NCBI GenBank assembly: GCA_023807065.1 | Contig: JAJJLU010003542.1 | Location: 1-56,993, forward strand | DNA: 56,993 bases | Source: Isotricha intestinalis | Lineage: Eukaryota; Ciliophora; Litostomatea; Vestibuliferida; Isotrichidae | Direction of reading: 5' to 3' | Shown: one piece after another, positions 18,458-28,484 of the stretch | Layout: the number at the start of each line of letters is the position of its first letter | Numbering within the stretch: the first letter of the stretch is position 1 | Notes under the pieces: model-generated | The model's input: the letters and a program-made list of their open reading frames with translations, nothing else | What the model was told of the DNA's origin: nothing | The model's database searches: none | Position numbers and translations under genes: made by a program

Positions 18458-19142
18458 ATTAAATAAATTAATTGATTTATTGAAAAATACTTTATTTAAT
18501 ATAATATTAGAAAAATAATAAATTGTTTATTATATATAGTTATTTTTAAATACTTTTTTATTTATTAAATTTGTTTTCTTTTTCTTTTTTTTATTATAAT
18601 TGATTTAAAAATTTTTATATAAATCAATTTGGAAGATATTTTTATATATCAAATTATTTTGATTTAAATTCTTTTTATAAATTATGTTTCATTTTTTTAC
18701 TTAAACTTCAAGATTATTTATTTGTTTTTTCTCAATGATTTTTTATAAATAATAGAAAGAATCAAATCTCATTGGTTTAATTCTTTAGAATATAAATGTA
18801 TTTTAATATAAAACATTTAATGTAATAAAAGTTAATTGGAAGAGAAAATTATAAAACATGTAAAATACTAAATTAAAGCTTTACTTATAATAAATTTAAT
18901 TTTTTTAATTTTATCCAAAAAAGTAAAATAATAAAAATCAAATTTTTCTAATTCAACTTATATCCAATAAAAATTCAAAATAACAAAATTCAAACAATAA
19001 TTATAATCAAATGAAAAAATCCAAAAACCTTTCTTTCCTCTGTCATTTCTTAAAATATTCTTAAATAATCTTTTTACAACATTAGGGAAAAATTTTATTT
19101 CCTTATAATAAAAAAATAAATAAAATAAACATATAAAAAAAG
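18458..19142. other. Intergenic, shared divergent upstream region
   Basis: 685 bp between divergent starts of the CNB gene (minus) and glutathione peroxidase (plus). A/T-rich; it includes a slightly less A/T-rich patch at about 19010-19100 that is open on the minus strand (64 codons overlapping the peroxidase start). I do not accept that frame as a gene. Otherwise nothing is seen. Confidence 0.45.
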
Positions 19143-19685
19143 ATGTCATCAATATACGATTTTGAAGTTACAAACAGAAAAAATGAGAAAATTCCTTTAA
19201 AGCAATTTGAAGGAAAAGTAATAATAATAGTAAACACAGCAACAGGATGTGGATTTACTCCTCAATATGAAGACTTAGAAAAAATATATGAAAAATATCA
19301 TGATAAAGGATTAGAAATCATAGATATTCCATGTAATCAATTTAGAGAACAAGCTCCTGGAACAGATGATGAAATTCATTCTTTTTGTCAATTAAAATAT
19401 AAAACTCAATTTGATCAAATGAAAAAAAGTGATGTTAATGGAAAAAATCAATTACCTTTGTATAAATTTTTAAAAGAAAAACAACATTTTAAAGGATTTA
19501 GTGGAGTTAAAGGCTTTTTTTTCTCTGGGGTTATGAAAATTTTTGGAAATTCTAATGAAGATGAAAATGATATTAGATGGAATTTTACTAAATTTATTGT
19601 TAATAGAAAAGGAGAAGTTGTTGAAAGATTTGAACCTACTACTAGTATGGATGATGTTGAGAAATATGTTTCTCAACTTATTTAG
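19143..19685 (+). CDS. Glutathione peroxidase, thioredoxin-dependent type, Cys form
   Basis: 180 residues, full length for the family. The peroxidatic residue is Cys 36 in NTATGCGFTPQY (Cys, not selenocysteine). Gln 70 (PCNQFREQ) and Trp 146-Asn 147 (DIRWNFTKF) complete the active site. Cys 82 (SFCQLKYKTQF) sits where the resolving Cys of plant and yeast thioredoxin-linked enzymes lies. It reduces H2O2 and lipid hydroperoxides, probably using thioredoxin or a similar dithiol. No targeting peptide, so cytosolic. Ends with TAG, which supports the standard code. Confidence 0.94.
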   Translation: MSSIYDFEVTNRKNEKIPLKQFEGKVIIIVNTATGCGFTPQYEDLEKIYEKYHDKGLEIIDIPCNQFREQAPGTDDEIHSFCQLKYKTQFDQMKKSDVNGKNQLPLYKFLKEKQHFKGFSGVKGFFFSGVMKIFGNSNEDENDIRWNFTKFIVNRKGEVVERFEPTTSMDDVEKYVSQLI

Positions 19686-19956
19686 GCATATTATTTTTTA
19701 ATTTTATTTTTTTCTTATTTTTTATTGTTTTTATTTGGGGTTTTAAAAACTATTTTTTTTTCATTAACTTTTTTATAAGTCAGAAATTTTTACTTATAAG
19801 TTAAGAAACTTGGGATTTTTTTATAAAAATTGTAAATAATTAAATTGGAATAAAAGATGTTTATTTAATAATTACAATATATTTTTATTTTAATTTTAAA
19901 TGTTAAATATTTATTTTCAATTTAATTGATAAAAAAACATTTATTATATATTAAAA

Positions 19957-21609
19957 TTATATTTTTTCTAAATTTATAAAAGCATTTTGTTGAGGAGTCC
20001 AAAATTTATTTTTTCTATTTTGAATTTTACTATTTCTTTGCAATTTTTCATTCATAAAATGTTTCATAAAAATATCACTTAAAGCTCCAAGAATATAATA
20101 ACTTGAAAATAATTTTTCTTCTGACAAGACTTTAATTCGTATATTTATTAATTTGGTTATATAATTATTCTTTATACAACATAATTTTGCATTTAATATT
20201 TTTTTTAATGTAGGTTTCTTCACTGAATTTTTATTTTTATTTAAATTAATAATATTTAAAGTTCCTTTAGGATAAACACCTTCAACCATATTATTGTATA
20301 AAGGAGATACGTAATTCTTACTTTGAATATTATTATTAATTTTAGAATTACTATTAACACTACTAGAACCTAAATTATTATTATTCAAATTATTATTATT
20401 GAAATTATTGAACGTTTTTTCTCTTTCTATTTGAAAGTTTGTATTAACTAAATATGAGAAATTTAAACTTTTCAAAGATTTAAATCCTCTTGAATTAGTG
20501 CTTTTTCCATATTTATCAATTTTTTTAGTAATATCAACATATAAATCTTGAACTAAGGTATATTCAGCAAATAAATAATTAACAAAATATCCTATAACCA
20601 TTAATAACTTACTAATACCACTAATACTAGCAGAAATATCTTGAATTTTTTGATAAGTTCTATCATAAATACCAACTTGATTTTGCATCCAAAAATAAAA
20701 AGAACCATAAATCCCAGAATTAGGTTCTTCAATAGTAAATTTTTCATTAACATCAAAATTAAAAGAAGTTAATTGAGAATCTGAATTAATAAGAATTCCA
20801 CTATGAGTAGCTATTTGTAAAGGTTTTAAATTAAGATGATTAACAGTATATGAAGAAAGAGTAATTTGATTTCTAACTTTATTATAAAATCTTGTTAATG
20901 GATAATGATAATTTGTAACATCAACATATTGATCTATAAAATATATACTAAAACTATATGCATCTAAACCTTTAGAATCAGAAGATTGATTATCGTAACA
21001 ATCATTTTTTTCTAATTCAGTATGATTTTGACATCTTAATAAAAAAATACCATAAGTATTTCCATTTGGATTTGAATTTCCATGTATTAATTTTGGAAAA
21101 TTAAAATTCTGATCATCAAAATTAATTACTTTTTTAGTTGTTTTATTATAAAATTTACTTATGCAAAGTCCATTATAAAAAGATGAATTATAATCATCTA
21201 AATATTCTTTTAATTTTCCAATATGTAAATTATTACAAGACTCATAAATCCAATGATCATATAAAATTGAATTTGGTTTTTCTTTAATAACATCGTATTC
21301 TTCATTTATTCCAATGATACTAAATACTTTATCATCATAAGGTTCATTTGTTTGTTCTCCTGTTACAATAAAATGAAAAATTCCACTACTATTAAAAGGA
21401 AATGTTCCTATATCATATTGAAATCTATTAAAAAAGTATGAAGTGGGGTTTTTTTTTAAAATAAAATCTAATGAAAAAACTACACCTAATATTGCAATTG
21501 CTGAATATGTTATTATTGATAAAAAACCAGAAATTGAAGAAGCATGTCTATCATATCCTCTATAATATAATGCAATTTGAGGAGATAAATTATCTAAACT
21601 TTTTAGCAT
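19957..21609 (-). CDS. Two-helix membrane protein of a ciliate-type family
   Basis: 550 residues. A short N-terminus (LDNLSPQIALYYRGYDRHAS) precedes a first membrane helix at about 28-50. An extracytosolic domain follows, about 55-320, with scattered Cys (e.g. ESCNN, LCISK, LRCQN). A second helix lies at about 325-350, then a cytosolic tail rich in Asn and Ser. I recall proteins with this architecture, a hydrophilic start of this kind and two distant helices, as abundant uncharacterised membrane proteins of ciliates; this is from memory and not checked. Function is unknown. Confidence 0.72.
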   Translation of the reverse strand: MLKSLDNLSPQIALYYRGYDRHASSISGFLSIITYSAIAILGVVFSLDFILKKNPTSYFFNRFQYDIGTFPFNSSGIFHFIVTGEQTNEPYDDKVFSIIGINEEYDVIKEKPNSILYDHWIYESCNNLHIGKLKEYLDDYNSSFYNGLCISKFYNKTTKKVINFDDQNFNFPKLIHGNSNPNGNTYGIFLLRCQNHTELEKNDCYDNQSSDSKGLDAYSFSIYFIDQYVDVTNYHYPLTRFYNKVRNQITLSSYTVNHLNLKPLQIATHSGILINSDSQLTSFNFDVNEKFTIEEPNSGIYGSFYFWMQNQVGIYDRTYQKIQDISASISGISKLLMVIGYFVNYLFAEYTLVQDLYVDITKKIDKYGKSTNSRGFKSLKSLNFSYLVNTNFQIEREKTFNNFNNNNLNNNNLGSSSVNSNSKINNNIQSKNYVSPLYNNMVEGVYPKGTLNIINLNKNKNSVKKPTLKKILNAKLCCIKNNYITKLINIRIKVLSEEKLFSSYYILGALSDIFMKHFMNEKLQRNSKIQNRKNKFWTPQQNAFINLEKI

Positions 21610-21780
21610 TTTTTATTTATTTTTAAGGAAACAGTTTTTTTAAAATATTATATTATAATTAATTTTTGATAAATTTTGTAAAAATAATAATTATATTTAT
21701 AAAACCATTATTTTATAAAAATAAACAACCCTAAAGTTTTAATTTAAAAATAATTAAAAATATAAAAAACAAAAAAATAT

Positions 21781-23052
21781 TTAAATTGAATTTCTTCTCC
21801 CAACTTGAGTAGCACAATGCATTGCTCCATACATATTCATTATAGCTTTAAATTCAATATATTCAACATTAACTCCAGTTTCTTTAACTAATTCTTTAAA
21901 ATAAGGATTTACACTCAAAACAGTATTATTCCCAATATTTAAGAAATTAATCATATATTCTTCTTGTTGTTTATGAGTGACTTTAATCATTTTATAACCT
22001 TCATAATTTAAATAATCATAAAAATTATCAAATATTTTAGATAATTTATAAAAACCACATTGGCTTTTAATATTATCAGAATCACTTTTAATTCCTTCTT
22101 CATCATTTTTCCTATCATACAAATAAACTTTCCTATTAATATTTTTCCCACAAACTTTACTACAATCTTCAAAATCAAGAACAAGACAATACTCATCATT
22201 TAATATATTAAAATAAGTATCTAAATGCATTCTTTGTTGATCTAAATCAAATTCATCAACAACTAAGGCGAATCTTCTACTTCCAATTAAATTGTTATTC
22301 ATTAAATAATAAGCAGCTTCAACTTTTGTTCTTAATCCAATTCCTAATAAAGACAAATCATATTTAGCAGCAAAAAAATCTCCTCCTTCTAAAAAAGTAC
22401 CTTCTGGTATTCTTCCAATTATTTTAGCTCCTAAATTTTTAAATACTATTTCCATTATATCATTTTCAGCTCCTCTTTGATTTGAATATGCTCTTCCTAT
22501 TATTACTCCTTTTTGAGTTGTTATTTGTTGATCTCTACAAAAAACTAATCCACCAACTGGATTAAAATTAATTTGAGATGCTTCTATAAATGTATTATGA
22601 TCTACAAATTTTAAATAATATGTTGGCTTTGTTATTATTATATCTACTAATTGATCAGGAAGTAATTTTTCTATTATTGATTTTTTATATTCATCACTAC
22701 AATAATATAAAAATTTTTTATATTTTTCTTTGTCATAATTATTATTTTCATTTTCCGTGTTTATATATGTTAAATTTGTAAATGCTAATTCTTTTAATTT
22801 TTGTTTGTTTAATTTTAAACAATCTCTTACTGTGAATACATGTACATTATGTTTATTTAAAATTGCTGTTAATTGTTTCATACAATGTTTTATTGATTTT
22901 ATTTCTGTGACATCCTCATATAAAGCTGATGAAGGATGGAAATTTGAAATAAATACATCTTTATCTGGAATATGGATTAAAACAAATTCAGCTGGAGTGT
23001 TTTCACTAAGTTGAATAAATTCAGTTCCTTTTAAAGGTTCCATTTTTTTCAA
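21781..23052 (-). CDS. Arginine deiminase
   Basis: 423 residues, the usual length. Core motifs of the guanidino-modifying superfamily are present: FCRDQQITT, GRAYSNQRGAENDI, EGTFLEGGDF (about 220), MHLDTYFN (catalytic His about 274) and near the end MHCATQVGRR with the nucleophile Cys 413. The enzyme hydrolyses L-arginine to citrulline and ammonia. In anaerobic protists this feeds an ATP-yielding dihydrolase pathway through ornithine carbamoyltransferase and carbamate kinase, which are not in this window. There is no targeting signal, so it is probably cytosolic. Divergent from the CPSF73 gene with a 120-bp gap. Confidence 0.9.
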   Translation of the reverse strand: MKKMEPLKGTEFIQLSENTPAEFVLIHIPDKDVFISNFHPSSALYEDVTEIKSIKHCMKQLTAILNKHNVHVFTVRDCLKLNKQKLKELAFTNLTYINTENENNNYDKEKYKKFLYYCSDEYKKSIIEKLLPDQLVDIIITKPTYYLKFVDHNTFIEASQINFNPVGGLVFCRDQQITTQKGVIIGRAYSNQRGAENDIMEIVFKNLGAKIIGRIPEGTFLEGGDFFAAKYDLSLLGIGLRTKVEAAYYLMNNNLIGSRRFALVVDEFDLDQQRMHLDTYFNILNDEYCLVLDFEDCSKVCGKNINRKVYLYDRKNDEEGIKSDSDNIKSQCGFYKLSKIFDNFYDYLNYEGYKMIKVTHKQQEEYMINFLNIGNNTVLSVNPYFKELVKETGVNVEYIEFKAIMNMYGAMHCATQVGRRNSI

Positions 23053-23172
23053 TTATGTGATTTTTCATTGGAAATTATTATAAAAACATTTGAAATTTTA
23101 TATTAATAGTGATTATAAATAAATAAAATCAAATATTTAATAATTAATCTAAAAATCAATAATTAAAAAGAA
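23053..23172. promoter_or_regulatory. 120-bp divergent promoter region
   Basis: Separates the start codons of arginine deiminase (minus) and the CPSF73 gene (plus). A/T-rich with A-rich runs before both ATGs; no specific motif is recognised. Confidence 0.4.
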
Positions 23173-25392
23173 ATGGAACATCAACCAATAAAAATATCAA
23201 ACCCATTAAACCCTCAATCAATAGATATAAACGGAGATCGTTTAGAAATAATTCCATTAGGTTCAGGAAGTGAAGTGGGTCGTTCATGTATAATAATAAA
23301 ATTTCAATCAAAAACAATAATGTTAGACTGTGGTATACATCCAGCATATTCAGGAATAAACTCTCTTCCTTATTTTGATGAAATTGACCCATCAACAGTT
23401 GATCTCCTTTTAATTACACATTTCCATTTAGATCATTGTGGAGCATTACCTTATTTTTTAGAAAAAACAACTTTTAATGGTGAATGTTATATGACACATC
23501 CTTCTAAAGCCATTTATAAATATATTTTAGCAGATTATGTTAAAGTAAGTCATACAAATTCAGAAGCTACTTTATTTGAAGAGAAAGAATTAAGAAAGAG
23601 TTTAGATAAAATTAAATTAATAGATTATCATCAAGAAATTAATACAAAAGGAATTAAATTCACAGCATATAATGCTGGTCATGTTCTAGGAGCAGCAATG
23701 TTCTTAATTGAAATATCAGGTATAAAAATATTATACACAGGTGATTTTTCCCGTGAAGATGATCGTCATTTGAAACCAGCAGAAATCCCAGAACAAGACA
23801 TTCATATTCTTATAGTAGAATCTACATACGGTATCCATCAACATGAGAAGCGTTTAGATCGTGAGAGGAACTTTACAAAATATGTAGATGAGATTGTATC
23901 TCGTGGAGGTAACTGTCTCCTCCCTGTATTTTCAATCGGTCGTGCTCAGGAACTTCTCCTCATTTTAGATGAATATTGGGAGACTGATCCAAAATTTAAA
24001 GACATAAAAATTTACTATGCTTCATCACTAGCAGCGAATTCAATAGAAATATTTAAAACATACATAAATATGGCAGGTGAATATATAAAGAATAAATATA
24101 TAACTGAAGGTATTAATCCATTTGTTTTTAAACATATTGAATGTGTGAAAACAGTAGATGTTTCAGATTTAACTAAACCTACTGTTGTTTTTGCTTCTCC
24201 TGGAATGTTACAAAGTGGTTTATCTAGAAATTTATTTGAGAAATGGTGTACTGATGCTAAAAATGGAGTTGTTATTACTGGTTATTGTGTTGATGGTACT
24301 CCAGGGAAACATTTATTAGGTGAACCTTCAGAAATAGAGTTAACTGATGGAAAGAAAGTTCAAATGAAAATGACTGTTAAAAATGTAACTTTTTCAGCTC
24401 ATTCTGATTTTACTCATACTAATGAATTTATTTTAAAATTACAACCTAAAAATATAGTGTTAGTTCATGGAGAAGGGAAAGAAATGGAAAGATTGAGAAT
24501 TGAATATGAAAGATTAAAATGTGATGATGAAGTTTATAAGAAATTTGCTCCTAAGGTTTTTAATCCTAAAAATTGCCAAAAGTTGATTTTTAATTTTAAA
24601 ATACAAAAAGATGGTTTTATTGTTGGAGATATGTGTCAAAAAATTTTAAATGCTTTTGAAAAGGAACAAATGATTTTAGAAAATAATAGTTTTATTAATG
24701 ATAATCATTATATTTCTAATTTAGAAAATAATGATAATGAAAATAAAATGGATATTGAAGAAGAAAACAAAGAAAAAAAAGATTTTGATGAAGATAAAGA
24801 TTTTATTGAAAATAATTATATTAAAGTTTCTGGAATTTTAATTAATGAAAGTAATGTATTTTTAGAAAGAGGGGAAATTTCCAAATTTTGTGAAGTTCAA
24901 CCAATGAAATTAAAACAAATTCTGAAAATAAAATATACATTATGTTTTCAAATATTATATAATATTTTAAAAGATTATTTTCAAGAAATTGATAAATTAA
25001 AAGAAGATGAATATTTAATTTGTGATGGAGTAAAAATGTATGTTCAAAAAGAAAATATTGTTTTAGAATGGTATTCAAATGGTTTCAATGATTTTTTAGC
25101 AAATTCTTTAGCAATGACTATTAATCAATTAGAAACTTCTCCTAATAATAATGTTTTTAATCATTATAAAAATAATGATGAATTATGTGAATATAAAAAA
25201 GAAAAATTAATTACTTATTTAAAAACTAAATATACGAGTGTTGAGGAAAATAATGATAAAAAATGTGTTGTTGTTAAAGATGGAAATGATATATGTGAAA
25301 TTATTAACTTTTTTCAAAAAAATATTATATGTGAAAATGAGGAATTCAAAAATAAAATTATAAAAGATTTAGAATTTTTTCATGAATTATAA
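23173..25392 (+). CDS. CPSF3: mRNA 3'-end processing endonuclease CPSF73 (Ysh1)
   Basis: 739 residues. The metallo-beta-lactamase core carries HFHLDH (83-88), AGHVLGA and GDFSREDDRHL. The beta-CASP domain follows, with SIGRAQELLLILDEYW, ASPGMLQSG and SAHSDFTHTNEF. These are the zinc ligands of the nuclease that cuts pre-mRNA before polyadenylation and at histone mRNA ends. After about residue 490 comes a low-complexity acidic insert (DNENKMDIEEENKEKK) and then a CPSF73-type C-terminal domain. All metal ligands are intact. The first third of the gene is noticeably less A/T-rich in codon choice than its neighbours, in line with strong constraint. Confidence 0.95.
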   Translation: MEHQPIKISNPLNPQSIDINGDRLEIIPLGSGSEVGRSCIIIKFQSKTIMLDCGIHPAYSGINSLPYFDEIDPSTVDLLLITHFHLDHCGALPYFLEKTTFNGECYMTHPSKAIYKYILADYVKVSHTNSEATLFEEKELRKSLDKIKLIDYHQEINTKGIKFTAYNAGHVLGAAMFLIEISGIKILYTGDFSREDDRHLKPAEIPEQDIHILIVESTYGIHQHEKRLDRERNFTKYVDEIVSRGGNCLLPVFSIGRAQELLLILDEYWETDPKFKDIKIYYASSLAANSIEIFKTYINMAGEYIKNKYITEGINPFVFKHIECVKTVDVSDLTKPTVVFASPGMLQSGLSRNLFEKWCTDAKNGVVITGYCVDGTPGKHLLGEPSEIELTDGKKVQMKMTVKNVTFSAHSDFTHTNEFILKLQPKNIVLVHGEGKEMERLRIEYERLKCDDEVYKKFAPKVFNPKNCQKLIFNFKIQKDGFIVGDMCQKILNAFEKEQMILENNSFINDNHYISNLENNDNENKMDIEEENKEKKDFDEDKDFIENNYIKVSGILINESNVFLERGEISKFCEVQPMKLKQILKIKYTLCFQILYNILKDYFQEIDKLKEDEYLICDGVKMYVQKENIVLEWYSNGFNDFLANSLAMTINQLETSPNNNVFNHYKNNDELCEYKKEKLITYLKTKYTSVEENNDKKCVVVKDGNDICEIINFFQKNIICENEEFKNKIIKDLEFFHEL

Positions 25393-25832
25393 ATATATTT
25401 TAAATTATTATTATATATTATAAATTAAATTAATTTAATTAAAAATTAAAAATTTATATTTTCATTCAATTTCATATTATCATTAAAAATAAATAATATT
25501 AATATAATCAAATGAAATAAAAGAAAAATTTAAACCTTTAAATTTAAAACAGAAAAAAAATATATAATTTAGCATATTCTTATCATTTAATTATAAAAAT
25601 ACCTTTTATAACTTTATTGAATATTAACTTAAAGTTAAAATAGAAAATCAAAAATATCAAACATTATAATAAATAAATATTAGATTATCATTCTTTCACT
25701 TAATATCTAAATCAAATCTCTAGAGAAAGATTATTTTAAATTAAATAATAAATATAATTCTTAAAAAAACAGACTTTTATTTTTAATTTTCAAAAAAACT
25801 AATATTCAATTAATTAATAATATTGAAAAATA
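25393..25832. other. Convergent intergenic, no gene seen
   Basis: 440 bp between the 3' ends of convergent genes. A/T-rich, no reading frame or RNA gene recognised. Confidence 0.5.
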
Positions 25833-26282
25833 TTAATTTTTAACTAACTGATTAAACATTTGTGTTAATAATTTTTGTTTTTCATCACTTTTACATTGTC
25901 TATTAAAAACATCAATAGCAAAATCTTTGTGTTTACTTAATATATGTTCTAAAAATTCATTTTTACTACATTTATGAATACATAAAGAACAAAAACAATC
26001 ATATTCTATTAAATCTCTTTTTTCTTTAGCAATTCTTTGCATTTTTAATAAAGCAAGTGCAGTCATAACTTTATTGAATTTTGATTTATTCATAACTTTA
26101 AAAGGATAATAATCACATAAAGGACATTTATCAAAATTTTTTGAACATCTTAAACAAAATTCTGTTCTACAACTTAAACATTTTACAGGTTGAGAACATA
26201 TATTAAAACAAATAGGACATTTTCTATCTGATACATTACTAAAAAAACCTACATTTCTATTATTTCTTGGTAATCTTTCCAT
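25833..26282 (-). CDS. Small RING-like zinc protein with eight cysteines
   Basis: 149 residues. The RING-like region has Cys at 22, 25, 35, 38, 43, 46, 53 and 56 (CPICFNIC, CLSCRTEFCLRC, CPLC), so the usual His ligand is replaced by Cys (C4C4-type). A second possible zinc site follows at about 96-118 (CFCSLC, C, H, H). Helix-rich linker between them. A ubiquitin ligase or zinc scaffold role is likely, but an all-Cys RING is not proof of ligase activity. Divergent from the orphan gene at 26508. Confidence 0.75.
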   Translation of the reverse strand: MERLPRNNRNVGFFSNVSDRKCPICFNICSQPVKCLSCRTEFCLRCSKNFDKCPLCDYYPFKVMNKSKFNKVMTALALLKMQRIAKEKRDLIEYDCFCSLCIHKCSKNEFLEHILSKHKDFAIDVFNRQCKSDEKQKLLTQMFNQLVKN

Positions 26283-26507
26283 ATTTATAATATTTAAATA
26301 ATTAATTGTATTTAAATATTAATTTAAATTTTATTTTTTAGTTTAATTTGATTATAAAATTTATATATAATTTACGTCCCTATTTCCGAAACAATGAAAA
26401 ATTTAATAAAAATATTTTTTGATAATTAATAAATTGATTAGAGTACTATTTTATATACCTCATTTTTAATGATTTTACAATTAAAATCTAATAATTATTA
26501 TAAATAA

Positions 26508-27488
26508 ATGTCGACAAAAAAAAAAACAGAATATTTTAAAGTTTCAAAGACCAATCAAAATCTTTCAAATAAAATTGAAAGTTCTAAAGAAGATCAAAAT
26601 ATAAATCTGATTTATGATGGAACAATCAAAGAAAAAAAAAATTATGTTCCTTCAACTTCACAAACTTATTTATCTACTAACGGAATATTAGATGAAAGAG
26701 ATACAAATGGAAATATTATTTTTAATGAAGAAAATTTAAATGAAACTCCTAATTATTTGATTGAAAATGAAAAAACCGAAACTAATAATATAGATAAAAA
26801 AAGAAATTACAAAAGAAAAAGGAAACATAATGATTTCGATTTGGATAATATTAGAAGTAGTATAAAAAATAAATTCTTTAATTTTATTATTTTATTTTTT
26901 AATGGTTTTGTTAAAATGTTATTTGAAAATGTAGAACGAGAATTTATTTGGATCAATTATAATGATAAACAAAAAATATCAAAAAATACTTTAAAAAAAC
27001 AATTTAATATGACTATGGAAGAAATACTTAAATTGGATATACAAAAAAATTATACTAAACATGATAAAGAACATAATAAACATTTATTAAAAGATATTTT
27101 AAGTGAAATTAAAAAAAATTATTCTATATATTTAGATTTATTTGAAATGCCATTATCTGAATTTTATCTAAAAATATTTATTAATGGAAACAGAAAAGAT
27201 TTAGAAACAAATTATAATCTTCCTAAGGAAGCTTTATTATTAGATGAAATTATTTTGAATTTAAAAAAAGATGAAACTTATAAAAAAAAATTTAAAACAA
27301 CTGCAGTAAATCTTCTTGAATTTTCTGGGATTGATTACATTCATTTAGATAATAAAAATAAAAATTTTTTTAATCCTTTTCAAATGGGTATTGATAATGA
27401 AATAAATAGTTCTTTAAATGAAAGTATGAATATTGATGAATGTTTTCTCAGAAAAAGAGAAAGAGAAGATTTAAACAAATCGTTTTAA
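26508..27488 (+). CDS. Conserved-looking orphan protein with basic DNIRxxIK motif
   Basis: 326 residues. The first 95 residues are low-complexity and polar. A basic patch (KKRNYKRKRKHNDF, about 97-110) could be a nuclear localisation signal. It is followed by DNIRSSIKNKFFNFI (from 113) and an alpha-helical domain to about 290 with KNTLKKQFNMTMEEILKLDI and LFEMPLSEFYLKIFING. I have a recollection of uncharacterised protist proteins with an RxxIK-xxFxxFI block of this sort, without known function. No enzymatic motif is visible. Confidence 0.65.
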   Translation: MSTKKKTEYFKVSKTNQNLSNKIESSKEDQNINLIYDGTIKEKKNYVPSTSQTYLSTNGILDERDTNGNIIFNEENLNETPNYLIENEKTETNNIDKKRNYKRKRKHNDFDLDNIRSSIKNKFFNFIILFFNGFVKMLFENVEREFIWINYNDKQKISKNTLKKQFNMTMEEILKLDIQKNYTKHDKEHNKHLLKDILSEIKKNYSIYLDLFEMPLSEFYLKIFINGNRKDLETNYNLPKEALLLDEIILNLKKDETYKKKFKTTAVNLLEFSGIDYIHLDNKNKNFFNPFQMGIDNEINSSLNESMNIDECFLRKREREDLNKSF

Positions 27489-28484
27489 AAATTCTTTTAA
27501 TTGTATATGATTTATCTAAAAATCTAAAGATATCTTTTAAAATATATATAATTAAAATAAAATGAATAAAATTGAAATTAGCTAAACCTTATAATAATGG
27601 AAATTATTTAATTTCTAAAAAATATTATATATTGGAAAATATTAACAATTTAGCTTAAAAGAGTTTAAAAAATAATTATATTTTTTTTTATACAATTTTA
27701 AATAGTAACTATAGATAAATAAACAAAGTAATTTTTATGAATAAAAAAAATATAAACTTTAATAAATAAAATTATATTATATTTATTTAAATAAAATATT
27801 TTATGTCTCTTTTCTGTTTTTTCAAAAAAATTAAATTTTGCGACCCAAAACAATAAAAGAATAAATCATAAATTGAACCATTTAATGTAAATCACCATTA
27901 AAAAATTGATTTTTATCAAAAAATTGAATGAAGATATTAATAAAGTTTTATTTAAAAATATTTTCATGAAAAAAAGGGAATTTAAAAATTAAAACTTACA
28001 TACATTAGATATCAAGAATAGAAAAATATGATAGAAATTTTAAATAAAAATTGATATAAAAGGTACTACAAGGATTAATGCAATAAAGAGGATTAAACAA
28101 AGACATAATTTTTATCATAAAAAAAAATTGAATTGAATTTAAAACTAAACCATTCAAAATAATTAAATAAATTTTGACATGATATAAATGATAAAATTAA
28201 TGATTGAATATTTAGTTTATTAATATTTAATTTCTAAATTTTTGTTATTGTTTTTTATTTATTTAAATTTTTATTTTCTTTCTTAAATGAAATAATTGAC
28301 AAAAATATTTTTTATTTTTATTTTTATTTTTATTTTTTTCTCTCTTTATACCCAAATGAATGAATATTCCAAATATTAAAATTTATACTCATTATCCCAT
28401 CTCAATGCTTATTATATATATTATATATATTAAAAATTAAATTCCTTTTTAGTATTCTAAAAAGGCTAATAATTACATTTAAAC
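27489..28484. other. 1-kb intergenic desert
   Basis: 996 bp between convergent gene ends, the longest gene-free gap outside the duplication. Contains a short (TTTTTA)n microsatellite at about 28309-28340 and a TATATA palindrome at about 28411-28431. No frame with native codon use, tRNA or other RNA gene is recognised. Possibly the remains of a decayed gene, but nothing can be named. Confidence 0.5.
28309..28340. repeat. (TTTTTA)n microsatellite
   Basis: About five tandem copies of a six-base T5A unit, directly visible, inside the convergent intergenic region. Confidence 0.8.

Noticed and set aside
18958..19152. 64-codon minus-strand frame overlapping the start of the glutathione peroxidase gene.
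   Set aside because: It overlaps the peroxidase start on the other strand, is hydrophobic by A/T bias, and has no recognisable motif or partner.
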